From NCBI RefSeq assembly GCF_003697915.1, contig NZ_RCVN01000002.1, positions 124,001 through 188,000 of the forward strand: 64,000 nucleotides of DNA. The letters run 5' to 3'. This stretch comes from Staphylococcus pseudoxylosus (GTDB lineage Bacteria; Bacillota; Bacilli; Staphylococcales; Staphylococcaceae). Under the pieces are notes generated by a model. That model did not search any database, was not told the origin of the DNA, and saw only the letters and a list, made by a program, of their open reading frames with translations. This document shows positions 9,770 through 18,222 of this stretch, one piece after another. The translations under genes were made by a program, and so were the position numbers. How positions within the stretch are numbered: the stretch's first letter is position 1; each line of letters starts with the position of its first letter.

Positions 9770-10660
9770 ATGAATAAAGAACAATTTGACAAAGTAAAAA
9801 ATGGTAAAGGATTCATTGCAGCATTAGACCAAAGTGGTGGTAGTACACCTAAAGCGCTAAGCGACTATGGTGTTACTGAAGATCAATACAATAGTGAAGA
9901 TGAAATGTTCAAACTCGTTCATGACATGCGTACACGTATTGTTTCATCACCTTCATTTAGCTCTGATAAAATTGTTGGTGCAATCCTTTTCGAACAAACA
10001 ATGGATCGTGAAGTAGAAGGTAAACATACTGGTGACTACCTTGCAGATAAAGGTATCGTACCATTCTTAAAAATAGATAAAGGTTTAGATGAACAAAAAG
10101 ATGGCGTTCAATTGATGAAACCAATGCCTGAATTAGACGATTTATTAAGCCGTGCAAACGAACATAAAATTTTTGGAACTAAAATGCGTTCTAATATCTT
10201 AGAACTTAATAAAGATGGTATTGATTTAGTAGTTAAACAACAATTTGAAGTAGCTAAACAAATCATTGCTGCAGGTTTAGTTCCTATTATTGAACCTGAA
10301 GTTAATATTAATGCTGAAAACAAAGAAGAAATCGAAGCTTACTTAACTGATTCTATATTAGAAGAATTAAATAAATTAACTGATGATCAATTAGTAATGC
10401 TTAAAGTAACTATCCCTACTAAAGCAGACCAATATCAATCACTAATTAATCATCCAAACGTTGTTCGCGTCGTTGCGTTATCTGGTGGTTATAGCAGAGA
10501 ACATGCTAATGAAGTACTTAAACAAAATAAAGACTTAATAGCAAGTTTCTCTCGTGCACTAATCAATGATTTAAATGTAAATCAATCAGATGAAGAGTTC
10601 GACAGAATTTTAGGCGAAACAGTTGAATCTATCTATGATGCTTCGGTTAATAAAAACTAA
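9770..10660 (+). CDS. fda: Class I fructose-bisphosphate aldolase
   Basis: 296 aa from ATG 9770, the same length as S. aureus Fda (FdaB). The family start [18 protein letters not shown] and later [10 protein letters not shown] and [10 protein letters not shown], which carries the Schiff-base lysine, are clear. It cleaves fructose 1,6-bisphosphate reversibly to DHAP and glyceraldehyde 3-phosphate without a metal. Start choice: AAAAGGAGTGG lies just before ATG 9770, while an in-frame TTG at 9743 has no ribosome site. It is monocistronic with its own terminator. Confidence 0.95.
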   Translation: MNKEQFDKVKNGKGFIAALDQSGGSTPKALSDYGVTEDQYNSEDEMFKLVHDMRTRIVSSPSFSSDKIVGAILFEQTMDREVEGKHTGDYLADKGIVPFLKIDKGLDEQKDGVQLMKPMPELDDLLSRANEHKIFGTKMRSNILELNKDGIDLVVKQQFEVAKQIIAAGLVPIIEPEVNINAENKEEIEAYLTDSILEELNKLTDDQLVMLKVTIPTKADQYQSLINHPNVVRVVALSGGYSREHANEVLKQNKDLIASFSRALINDLNVNQSDEEFDRILGETVESIYDASVNKN

Positions 10661-10720
10661 GTATTCATTCTTATAGTTTCGTAACACGTAGCGCTATATA
10701 AATTAAATCATTAAGCTTTC

Positions 10721-10761
10721 TGAGGCTGGGACATTGTATTTGTGTCCTAGCCTCAAATTTT
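10721..10761 (+). terminator. Terminator of fda
   Basis: TGAGGCTGGGACA pairs with TGTCCTAGCCTCA over 13 bp with one G-T pair, followed by AAATTTT. The GAGGCTGGGACA sequence recurs after the surface-protein gene near 60.66 kb. Confidence 0.85.
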
Positions 10762-10884
10762 ATTCCACTAATATATAACAATAGTTGTATCAATTTCTAA
10801 ATAAACTAGCCAACACTGAAAACTATCTATATACTAATATTAATTTATAAAATAACTTCATTTAAAAAACAGGGAGCATACTTA

Positions 10885-11892
10885 ATGAAAAATCATTTAC
10901 ATAGATGGGTTATTGAAGCACTAAGTTTTATGGCACTTGGCTTATTTGGTTCATTAATCATTGGACTAATTTTAGAAACATTAGGAAACCAAACTTTGAT
11001 ATCTCAACTCAATTTATCTTTCTTATCTGAAATAGGCAAGGTAGCTATGTCCGTAACTGGAGCAGCAATTGGTGTTGCTATAGCTTATGGTCTAGGTGCA
11101 AAACCTCTAGTTATTTTTTCTTGTGTTATCGTTGGGACCCTTGGTTATGACACATTTGGTGGGGGCGCTGTTGGTGCATATATAGCAACACTTATTGTTG
11201 TTGAATTAAGCAGACTTTATGCTGGTAAGACAAAAATAGATATCATCATCACGCCTTTACTTACCATTGTAGTGGGTGGGGCGATAGCAAAACTATTTGG
11301 TCCAGCTTTAAATCAATTCATGACTGGCTTAGGCAAAGTGATTATAGTTGGGACAGAACAGCAACCATTAGTTATGGGAATAGTCGTGTCTGTTATATTT
11401 GGCCTAGCTTTAACAGCACCTATTTCTAGCGCAGCACTGGCTTTGATGCTTGATTTAAGTGGTTTAGCTGCTGGCGCAGCCACTATTGGCTGCGCTTCCC
11501 AAATGGTTGGATTTGCGGTCAATAGTTATAAAGATAATGGATGGAGTGGCTTACTATCAATTGGAATTGGAACGAGCATGTTACAGGTTCCGAATATTAT
11601 TAAAAATCCAATGATTCTCTTACCGCCAACACTTGCAAGTGCCATTGTTGCGCCAATTATGACAACACTATTCCCTATGACGAATAATCCTGCAGGTGCA
11701 GGTATGGGTACAAGTGGCTTTATAGGTCAAATTATGACGATTAATACAATGGGTGGTTCGATTCAAACATGGTTGCTGATAGCTATATTCCATATTTTGC
11801 TACCTTCATGTCTCAGCTTTATGTTATATAAATTTTTCTTAAATAAACAATGGATTAAACCAGGAGATCAACGTATCAATATAGCTAGTTAA
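10885..11892 (+). CDS. PTS_EIIC_2 / PfoR-type integral membrane protein
   Basis: 335 aa with about ten hydrophobic segments and glycine-rich turns (GLGAKPLVIFSCVIVG, DTFGGGAVGAYIATLIVVE, NNPAGAGMGTSGFIGQI). It resembles the EIIC-like family that includes the Clostridium regulatory protein PfoR. These lack separate IIA/IIB partners nearby, and none is present here, so sugar phosphotransfer is unproven. CAGGGAGCATACTTA precedes the ATG. It lies downstream of fda, but the fda terminator separates them. It could be a transporter for an unknown substrate. Confidence 0.75.
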   Translation: MKNHLHRWVIEALSFMALGLFGSLIIGLILETLGNQTLISQLNLSFLSEIGKVAMSVTGAAIGVAIAYGLGAKPLVIFSCVIVGTLGYDTFGGGAVGAYIATLIVVELSRLYAGKTKIDIIITPLLTIVVGGAIAKLFGPALNQFMTGLGKVIIVGTEQQPLVMGIVVSVIFGLALTAPISSAALALMLDLSGLAAGAATIGCASQMVGFAVNSYKDNGWSGLLSIGIGTSMLQVPNIIKNPMILLPPTLASAIVAPIMTTLFPMTNNPAGAGMGTSGFIGQIMTINTMGGSIQTWLLIAIFHILLPSCLSFMLYKFFLNKQWIKPGDQRINIAS

Positions 11893-11978
11893 AGATATGA
11901 TATGTTAATCATATTATGATTTTATATGGTTCATTAAACGCTAAGTAACAATCTATTTACTATTGCCACTTCACATAT

Positions 11979-12048
11979 AAAAAAAAAGATGACTCAATTT
12001 CTATTGCTGCTTAAACCAGCTTGTAGAAATCGAGTCATCTTTTTTTAT
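11979..12048. terminator. Bidirectional terminator
   Basis: AGATGACTCaATTTCTA pairs with TAGAAATcGAGTCATCT, flanked by seven A and seven T. It ends both the EIIC-like gene and the leftward permease gene. Confidence 0.9.
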
Positions 12049-12054
12049 TCAATA

Positions 12055-13455
12055 CTAATTAGATTGTTCATCACCTTGTATTGTTACTTGTCGGCCAGTT
12101 GTCACTCTTCTCTTTTGAGTAAAATAAAGGACAAAGGCAACAAAGTACCACGCTAATACGATTAACCACTCTGCTGGCCAAGCGAGTGACGAAGGCATGC
12201 CAGGAAGATAAATAATTATAAACAAAATACTAAGTACAACTGCAATAATACCAACAACCCTACCATTTCTAATACGGTACGGTCTTTCTAGATCAGGTTG
12301 TGTCTTACGCAATTTTAAAAATGAAATTGCCACTAATAAATAACCTAATACGACACCAATACCTCCAGCATTAACAATCCATGAAAGTGCTGGTCTTCCT
12401 AATAATGGCGCTACAAATGCAAGTACACCTAAAAATAAAATACCATGTGTTGGTGTTTTGAATTTAGGGTGAATATAAGCAAACCATTGTGGAATCATTT
12501 TGTTTTTAGCCATAGCATACAAAATCCTACTACCACCTATAATAAATGCATTCCAACTGGTAATAATACCTGCGACGCCACCCAGTACGAGTAAAACGCC
12601 AAATCCACTATGCCCAAAAAGATTTACCATTGCATCAGCTGTAGCTAGACTGCTTGTACCAAGTGCTTTTGGAGATAATCCTGTTGCGACACCAAAAACA
12701 ATAAGTAAATAAAAAATCACAGATGCAATAATCGATAAGATTAAAATACCACCTATTTTTTTAGAAGGTGCTTTTACCTCTTCAGCAATCTGTGGTATCA
12801 CATCAAACCCAACAAATAGGAAAGGAATCATCATCAATACGGACATTGTTCCACCTACACCATGTTCAAACGGCTTTAAGTTACTGAAATTGCCATTAAA
12901 TCCAGCACCAAAAACAAGTAACAAACCGACCGAAACTATAAAGATTGTAAAAACTGTCTGCATTATCGCTGCAGGTTTAACACCAAAGTAATTTAATGAC
13001 GTTAAGACAATACTACCAACAGAACCAATTAACACCCATGTTAAGTACACGTCCCATCCAGCAATATTCCACATAAATCCTTGATGTTGAAAAGGAACAA
13101 CATAATCTATTACTGTTGGTAAAGCCACCGCTTCAAATGTAATTACTGATACATAGCCAAATAATACTGACCAACCAGAAATAAAAGCAATACCAGGTGA
13201 AAATGCTTTTTTTACAAAGACAAATCCTCCACCAGTTTCTGGAATTGCAGAAGCAAGTTCTGCGTATGTAAGACCAATTACAATTACTAAAAATCCTCCT
13301 ATTAAAAAGGCAACAATACTTCCTACAAAGCCTGCTGTTGACACCCATTCTCCCGATAATACGACCCATCCCCATCCAAGCATGGCGCCGATTGCAAGAA
13401 ATAAGACATCAACAATATTCATTGATTTATCAAACTGTGATTTTTGTGATTTCAT
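12055..13455 (-). CDS. APC-family amino acid permease, probable GABA or related permease
   Basis: 466 aa, about 12 membrane segments. The APC N-terminal signature is present: VLFLAIGAMLGWGWVVLSGEWV and ELASAIPETGGGFVFVKKAF. The gene is last in a leftward series gabR, gabT, gabD, permease, so GABA (or another gabT/gabD substrate) is the most economical guess; this is inference from position. GGGGTATGTTCA precedes the ATG. A nested hairpin (13499-13547) stands between gabD and this gene and could reduce or regulate readthrough. Confidence 0.82.
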   Translation of the reverse strand: MKSQKSQFDKSMNIVDVLFLAIGAMLGWGWVVLSGEWVSTAGFVGSIVAFLIGGFLVIVIGLTYAELASAIPETGGGFVFVKKAFSPGIAFISGWSVLFGYVSVITFEAVALPTVIDYVVPFQHQGFMWNIAGWDVYLTWVLIGSVGSIVLTSLNYFGVKPAAIMQTVFTIFIVSVGLLLVFGAGFNGNFSNLKPFEHGVGGTMSVLMMIPFLFVGFDVIPQIAEEVKAPSKKIGGILILSIIASVIFYLLIVFGVATGLSPKALGTSSLATADAMVNLFGHSGFGVLLVLGGVAGIITSWNAFIIGGSRILYAMAKNKMIPQWFAYIHPKFKTPTHGILFLGVLAFVAPLLGRPALSWIVNAGGIGVVLGYLLVAISFLKLRKTQPDLERPYRIRNGRVVGIIAVVLSILFIIIYLPGMPSSLAWPAEWLIVLAWYFVAFVLYFTQKRRVTTGRQVTIQGDEQSN

Positions 13456-13498
13456 TGAACATACCCCATTACATTCTTCAAATTAAAATAATAATTTT

Positions 13499-13547
13499 AC
13501 AAGGTCGGCACAGTAATATGACTTAATTACTGTGCTTACAACCTTGT
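13499..13547 (-). promoter_or_regulatory. Nested leader hairpin before the APC permease
   Basis: GCACAGTAAT pairs with ATTACTGTGC over 10 bp inside an outer ACAAGGT/ACCTTGT 7-bp stem. Only a weak T-rich stretch follows in the gene direction. It could be a processing site, a weak terminator or an attenuator between gabD and the permease. Confidence 0.45.
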
Positions 13548-13628
13548 CCTGAATTAATTATTATTTCTTAAATCTTCAACCCTTGTTTATATTTCAATTG
13601 AAAGTACTTTAAGCATTCATTTCTAAAG

Positions 13629-15008
13629 TTATTCTTGAATAGAAAGATATTTTGTTTCTAAATACGGTTCAATACCTTCTATGCCACCTTCTCTGCCATA
13701 TCCGCTTTCTTTCAAACCACCAAACGGTGCATGTGCAGCAGAAGGGCCTCCGTCGTTCCAACCAATAACGCCATACTCTAATTCATTAAAGAATTTTAAT
13801 CCAGTACGATAGTCATTAGTAAAGAAGTATGATGCTAAACCGAATTCTGTATCATTCGCTATTTGAATAACTTCATCTAAATTTTCATATGTCATAACTG
13901 GTGCAACTGGTCCAAATGTTTCTTCATGCATAGCTTTCATATCCAAATTTGCGTTAGAGATAACTACTGGTTTCAAGAAATTTCCACCTAACGATTGAAT
14001 CTCTTCAATGCTACGCGACAACTCTCCGCCTTTCGCTTGCGCATCAGTTATATGCGTTAATACTTTCTTAACAGCTTGTGCATCGATAAGTGGTCCTACT
14101 TTCACGTCATTTTCTAAACCATTACCTACAGTCAGTGCATGCACTTTTTCTATTAATTTCTCTGTATATGTCTCTGCGATATCTTGATGTACATAAATTC
14201 TATTGGCACATATACACGTTTGACCTGCATTTCTAAATTTAGAAGCAATTGTTCCATCAACAGCTGCATCAATATCCGCATCTTTATGCACAATTAACGG
14301 TGCGAGTCCACCTAATTCCATTGTTACATTTTTAACCTGTTGTGCTGATTGTTCTATCAATGTTTTACCCACTGCAGTTGACCCAGTAAATGTCACTTTA
14401 CTGATAAGTTCATGTTCAGTAAATAAATCACCTGCTTCTTTACCAGATGCAATAATATAAGAAATAGCATCTTTAGGGAAGCCAGCTTCATGGGCAAGTT
14501 CTACTAACTTAATTGTAGTTAATGGCGTTTTTACTGCTGGTTTACAAATAATTGTACAACCGGCTGCTAAGGCTGGTGCCATTTTCCGCGTAATCATAGC
14601 TGCCGGGAAATTCCATGGCGTAATTGCCCCAACAACGCCTACTGGGAATTTATCTATAATAATTTTTTTAGACGAAGCATTGGCTGGAATTGTGCGACCA
14701 TAAACACGTTTTGCTTCTTCTGCATACCACTTCACATAAGAATTAGCATAAGTAACTTCACCTTTTGCTTCAGCAAGTGGTTTACCGCCCTCTAATGTGA
14801 TGAGTCGTGCTAATTCATCTTGATGTTCATCTATAAGTTCTGCCCATTTCAATAATTTAGCAGAACGTTCGTGAGCGTCTACTTTTTTCCATTGTTGAAA
14901 TGCTTTATGTGCTCGTTCCACTTGTGCTTGAATATCTTCGCCACTTGTATAATCTAAGCGTTCAATGACTTCATTTGTAGCTGGGTTAAATACTTCTAAT
15001 TTTGTCAT
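13629..15008 (-). CDS. gabD: Succinate-semialdehyde dehydrogenase
   Basis: 459 aa aldehyde dehydrogenase. The base is Glu231 (MELGGLAP) and the nucleophile Cys265 in AGQTCICANR. The C-x-C pair (265/267) is typical of GabD-type enzymes and forms a redox switch in some. It oxidises succinate semialdehyde to succinate, the second step of GABA degradation. It lies 84 nt downstream of gabT on the same strand with no terminator between. AAAGGAGACC precedes the ATG. The family alone would leave the substrate open; the gabT/gabR neighbours decide it. Confidence 0.9.
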   Translation of the reverse strand: MTKLEVFNPATNEVIERLDYTSGEDIQAQVERAHKAFQQWKKVDAHERSAKLLKWAELIDEHQDELARLITLEGGKPLAEAKGEVTYANSYVKWYAEEAKRVYGRTIPANASSKKIIIDKFPVGVVGAITPWNFPAAMITRKMAPALAAGCTIICKPAVKTPLTTIKLVELAHEAGFPKDAISYIIASGKEAGDLFTEHELISKVTFTGSTAVGKTLIEQSAQQVKNVTMELGGLAPLIVHKDADIDAAVDGTIASKFRNAGQTCICANRIYVHQDIAETYTEKLIEKVHALTVGNGLENDVKVGPLIDAQAVKKVLTHITDAQAKGGELSRSIEEIQSLGGNFLKPVVISNANLDMKAMHEETFGPVAPVMTYENLDEVIQIANDTEFGLASYFFTNDYRTGLKFFNELEYGVIGWNDGGPSAAHAPFGGLKESGYGREGGIEGIEPYLETKYLSIQE

Positions 15009-15092
15009 ATTAAGGTCTCCTTTTTATTGATCAATTATAAAATACTTATAATTATCCATACCCTATATCAAAAAAGCATAAAGTATAACTGT

Positions 15093-16409
15093 TTATGCGA
15101 TACCTTCTTTAGTAATTACAGTCTCAAACACATCAGTTAAAATACGTAAGCCTTCATTTAACTCGTCATCTGTAATAACTAAAGGTGGTAAGAATCGAAT
15201 AACATTGCCTTTAATACCGGCAGATAACAACAATAGACCTTTTTCATTTGCTACTTGTACAAGTTTACCTGTTAATGCTTTATCAGGTTCACCGGTTTCA
15301 GGATTAACTACTTCAAAAGCAACCATGGCACCTAATCGACGTATACTTGAGATTTGATCATATGTTTCGCTCAATGATGTTAGATATGTTTCTAAGTTAT
15401 AACCTAGTTGTTCTGCTTTACCGTTTAAATCTTCTGTCTCTATAATTTCAATAACTTTAAGCGCAGCCTCACAAGCTAATGGATTTCCAGCATAAGTACC
15501 ACCCAATTCTCCTGGTGCAGCACTATCAATGATTTCTGCCTTACCAACTACACCACTTAATGGAAAGCCTGCAGCTAAAGATTTAGAAACAGTGATTAAA
15601 TCTGGTTCAATATCAAAATGTTCTATAGCAAAAGTTTTGCCCGTTCTAGCAAAACCACTTTGAATTTCGTCAGCTACAAAGACAATACCATTATCTTCAC
15701 AAATTTGTTTGACTGCTTTTACAAATTTAGAATCTGGGATAATGAACCCACCTTCACCTTGAACAGGTTCCATAACAATACAAGCCACATCACTTGGGTC
15801 TACTGTTTCTATAAAGAAATCATGTAATTTATTGATAATTTGGTCTGTATAAGCTTCAGTTGATAATTCTTCAGATTTTTCTGAAATATTTGGGTAAGGC
15901 GCTTGATAAACTTCTGGTGCAAATGGACCGAAACCAAATTTGTAAGGTTTCACTTTACTTGTCATTGACATAGTTAAATTTGTTCTACCATGAAATCCTC
16001 TTACAAATGAAACGACCGCTTGTCTGCCAGTATATTTTCTTGCAATCTTCACTGCATTTTCTACAGCTTCTGCGCCCGAATTAAGCAATATTGATTTTTT
16101 TTCAAAGCTACCTGGTGTAATCTCTGTTAACTTTTGTGCTAAGTTTAGATAACTTTCATACATAATCACATTAAACCCTGGATGTATAAATTTATCTAAT
16201 TGCGTTTTTAAGTGCTTCGTAATTTCAGGATGTGTATGTCCTACATTCAATGTTCCAATTGCGCCGGCAAAATCAATAAATACATTACCTTCGACATCTT
16301 TAATGGTTGCACTTTGCGCTTCATTAGCAACATGCAAATTTCCGTTTCCTACACCGCGTGCTACATATTTTTCACGTTGTTCTTTATAATAATTAAATTT
16401 ATCTGACAT
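15093..16409 (-). CDS. gabT: 4-aminobutyrate aminotransferase
   Basis: About 438 aa, class III PLP-dependent aminotransferase. LLNSGAEAVENAVKIARKYTG, FHGRTNLTMSMT, VADEIQSGFARTGK and the PLP lysine in VSKSLAAGFPLSGVVG are clear. It moves the amino group of GABA to 2-oxoglutarate, giving succinate semialdehyde for GabD. Two ATG codons are adjacent. AGGAGG is 7 nt from the second (16409) and only 4 nt from the first (16412), so the second is preferred. It follows gabR by about 100 nt and has its own predicted promoter there. Confidence 0.9.
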   Translation of the reverse strand: MSDKFNYYKEQREKYVARGVGNGNLHVANEAQSATIKDVEGNVFIDFAGAIGTLNVGHTHPEITKHLKTQLDKFIHPGFNVIMYESYLNLAQKLTEITPGSFEKKSILLNSGAEAVENAVKIARKYTGRQAVVSFVRGFHGRTNLTMSMTSKVKPYKFGFGPFAPEVYQAPYPNISEKSEELSTEAYTDQIINKLHDFFIETVDPSDVACIVMEPVQGEGGFIIPDSKFVKAVKQICEDNGIVFVADEIQSGFARTGKTFAIEHFDIEPDLITVSKSLAAGFPLSGVVGKAEIIDSAAPGELGGTYAGNPLACEAALKVIEIIETEDLNGKAEQLGYNLETYLTSLSETYDQISSIRRLGAMVAFEVVNPETGEPDKALTGKLVQVANEKGLLLLSAGIKGNVIRFLPPLVITDDELNEGLRILTDVFETVITKEGIA

Positions 16410-16461
16410 CATGAAACCTCCTATAACTTAATTACAAATGTTATTTCATTTATTGTCTAAA

Positions 16462-16520
16462 AATTTAAAATATTATTGGTGTTCTGTAAAGTACCAGTTT
16501 AACTCATTATATGGTACCAG
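16462..16520 (-). promoter_or_regulatory. Predicted gabT promoter with GabR-like direct repeats
   Basis: On the minus strand: -35 TTTACA (16485-16490), a 17-bp spacer and -10 TAAATT (16462-16467). Two direct repeats CTGGTAC (16514-16520 and 16491-16497), 23 bp apart, lie immediately upstream; one abuts the -35. B. subtilis GabR binds ATACCA direct repeats, and these carry the similar GTACCA on the plus strand. Confidence 0.5.
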
Positions 16521-17907
16521 ATGGATCAATGATTACTTTTTTTAAACGTTGAACCGCTTCAGGTATTTGCTGTTGTTCGATTTTAGAGAAACCAATAATC
16601 AATGTCTTTCGCTCACTATTATTTTGAAGCGCTTTCACATTAAAACGATTTATTGTATAAAGCTCTAATTTATATGCTTTAGCGCGTGATTCAATTTCTT
16701 CATAAGTATACGGTGAAACAACTTCAATAATAAAATGTAAACCTGCTTGCGTATCTTTGATATCAATATTATTACCAAATGTCATTTGCAATTCCTCAAT
16801 AAGATATGCCCTCTTTTTACCGTATAACTGATGCATCCTTTTTAGATATTTTTCATAGTGTCCTTCTTTAATCAGTAAATTTAATGTTAAAGCATTTAAT
16901 ATTGAAAAATCAGGAATTGTACTTTGATTTTGTACTTCAAATTTTCGAACTAATTTCGCTGGTAATATCATATAACTGATACGCAACGCTGGCATTAACG
17001 TTTTTGAAAAAGTGCCTAAATATATTACGCGTTCATTTTTATCAAAACTAAATAGTGAAGGAATATTATCCGTTTCATATTTGAATTCGCTATCATAATC
17101 ATCTTCAATAATGTAACTGTGCGTCTTACTCGCCCAGTTTAATAAGCTTATACGTCTAGATACAGGCATAATTGTGCCCATAGGAAATTGATGCGAAGGT
17201 GTCACAATAATAGCATCTGGTTGTACCTTTTTAATTTCTTCTATAGAAATACCTTTATTATCTAATGAAACAGGAACCATTTGTGTTTGTGTTTGCTGCA
17301 ATATAGTCCTGAACCTAGAATAACCTGGATTTTCGACTGTAATCTTCACATTTTCAGACATGAGTTGTATCAATTTCATTAATAATGTATTGGTGCCTGA
17401 ACCAATAATTATTTGTTCTGGATGACATTGAATACCTCTTTGATAAGAGACGAGTTTAGCAATAGATTGCCTTAATTCTATTGGCCCTTTCACATTTGGG
17501 ATTGATGAGAGGTAATGATCATAGTCTTGAAAGACACGTTTGGTTAATTTTGTCCATATATCTATTGGAAATTCAGATATGTCAGTGCTCATATGAGAAA
17601 ATGAATAGTCATAATCTATTTCTGCAACACTTTTATACGAAGCAAGTGTATTTTGGGCTTCTGGGTTAATGATTAATTTGTCTAATGGCTCCACAAAATA
17701 GCCTTTTCGCTCTTCTGTATAAATATATCCTTCAGCTAATAATTGTTCATATGCGGCTTTGACGCTATTCACACTTACATTCATATGCTTCGCCATATTT
17801 CTTTTGGAAGGTAACTTTTCATGGCTTTCGTATTTAGAAGCTAGCATATCAGACTTCAAACGTTTATATAATTGTCTATAGATATATTGATTTGTATCAC
17901 GCTGCAT
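16507..17907 (-). CDS. gabR: MocR/GabR-type regulator (GntR HTH plus aminotransferase domain)
   Basis: About 466 aa. The N-terminal 75 residues form a GntR winged helix (LPSKRNMAKHMNVSVNSVKAAYEQL). The rest is a fold-type I aminotransferase-like sensor domain with the PLP lysine in YLGTFSKTLMPALR and VENPGYSRFR. In B. subtilis, GabR binds GABA through PLP and activates gabTD. Here gabR is cotranscribed with or just upstream of gabT instead of divergent. GAGG is 7 nt from ATG 17907; the in-frame GTG at 17913 would overlap the ribosome site. A PdxR-like role in pyridoxal synthesis is possible, but no pdx genes are near. Confidence 0.85.
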   Translation of the reverse strand: MQRDTNQYIYRQLYKRLKSDMLASKYESHEKLPSKRNMAKHMNVSVNSVKAAYEQLLAEGYIYTEERKGYFVEPLDKLIINPEAQNTLASYKSVAEIDYDYSFSHMSTDISEFPIDIWTKLTKRVFQDYDHYLSSIPNVKGPIELRQSIAKLVSYQRGIQCHPEQIIIGSGTNTLLMKLIQLMSENVKITVENPGYSRFRTILQQTQTQMVPVSLDNKGISIEEIKKVQPDAIIVTPSHQFPMGTIMPVSRRISLLNWASKTHSYIIEDDYDSEFKYETDNIPSLFSFDKNERVIYLGTFSKTLMPALRISYMILPAKLVRKFEVQNQSTIPDFSILNALTLNLLIKEGHYEKYLKRMHQLYGKKRAYLIEELQMTFGNNIDIKDTQAGLHFIIEVVSPYTYEEIESRAKAYKLELYTINRFNVKALQNNSERKTLIIGFSKIEQQQIPEAVQRLKKVIIDPSGTI

Positions 17908-18004
17908 AGGCACACCTCTCTATTATTCAATAAATAAATTATTATTACTATTAGCTATAGTAATTCATGATTTTATAAATTATATCATATAAATGCGACG
18001 TATT

Positions 18005-18093
18005 TTGGCGAGACTATTGAGGGGACAGGACGAGCTGAAAACCACAGGCTGAAGCTGTCCCCTAAGTAAGCGAGCCAACAATACGAAGTATTG
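18005..18093. ncRNA. Structured intergenic element of unknown function
   Basis: Three nested or adjacent stems: outer TTGGC (18005-18009)/GCCAA (18074-18078), inner GGGGACAG (18021-18028)/CTGTCCCC (18055-18062), and a following CAATAC-GAA-GTATTG hairpin (18079-18093). It is GC-richer than its surroundings and lies between the cls terminator and gabR. It could be a small RNA, a leader element or an interspersed structured repeat. No family name can be given from sequence alone. Confidence 0.45.
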
Positions 18094-18096
18094 AAC

Positions 18097-18146
18097 AAAA
18101 AGAAGCACTCAGATGAATTGAATTAAATCATCTGAATGCTTCTTTT
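18097..18146 (-). terminator. Terminator of cls
   Basis: AAAGAAGCACTCAGATGA pairs with TCATCTGAATGCTTCTTT with one mismatch, flanked by A and T tracts. It is about 80 nt beyond the cls stop. Confidence 0.85.
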
Positions 18147-18222
18147 CTAGGATTGATACCCTAATTCTTATCTATGTGCTGATGCAACAGTTATCTCTTT
18201 TTCGGGATACCATCATTCTCAC

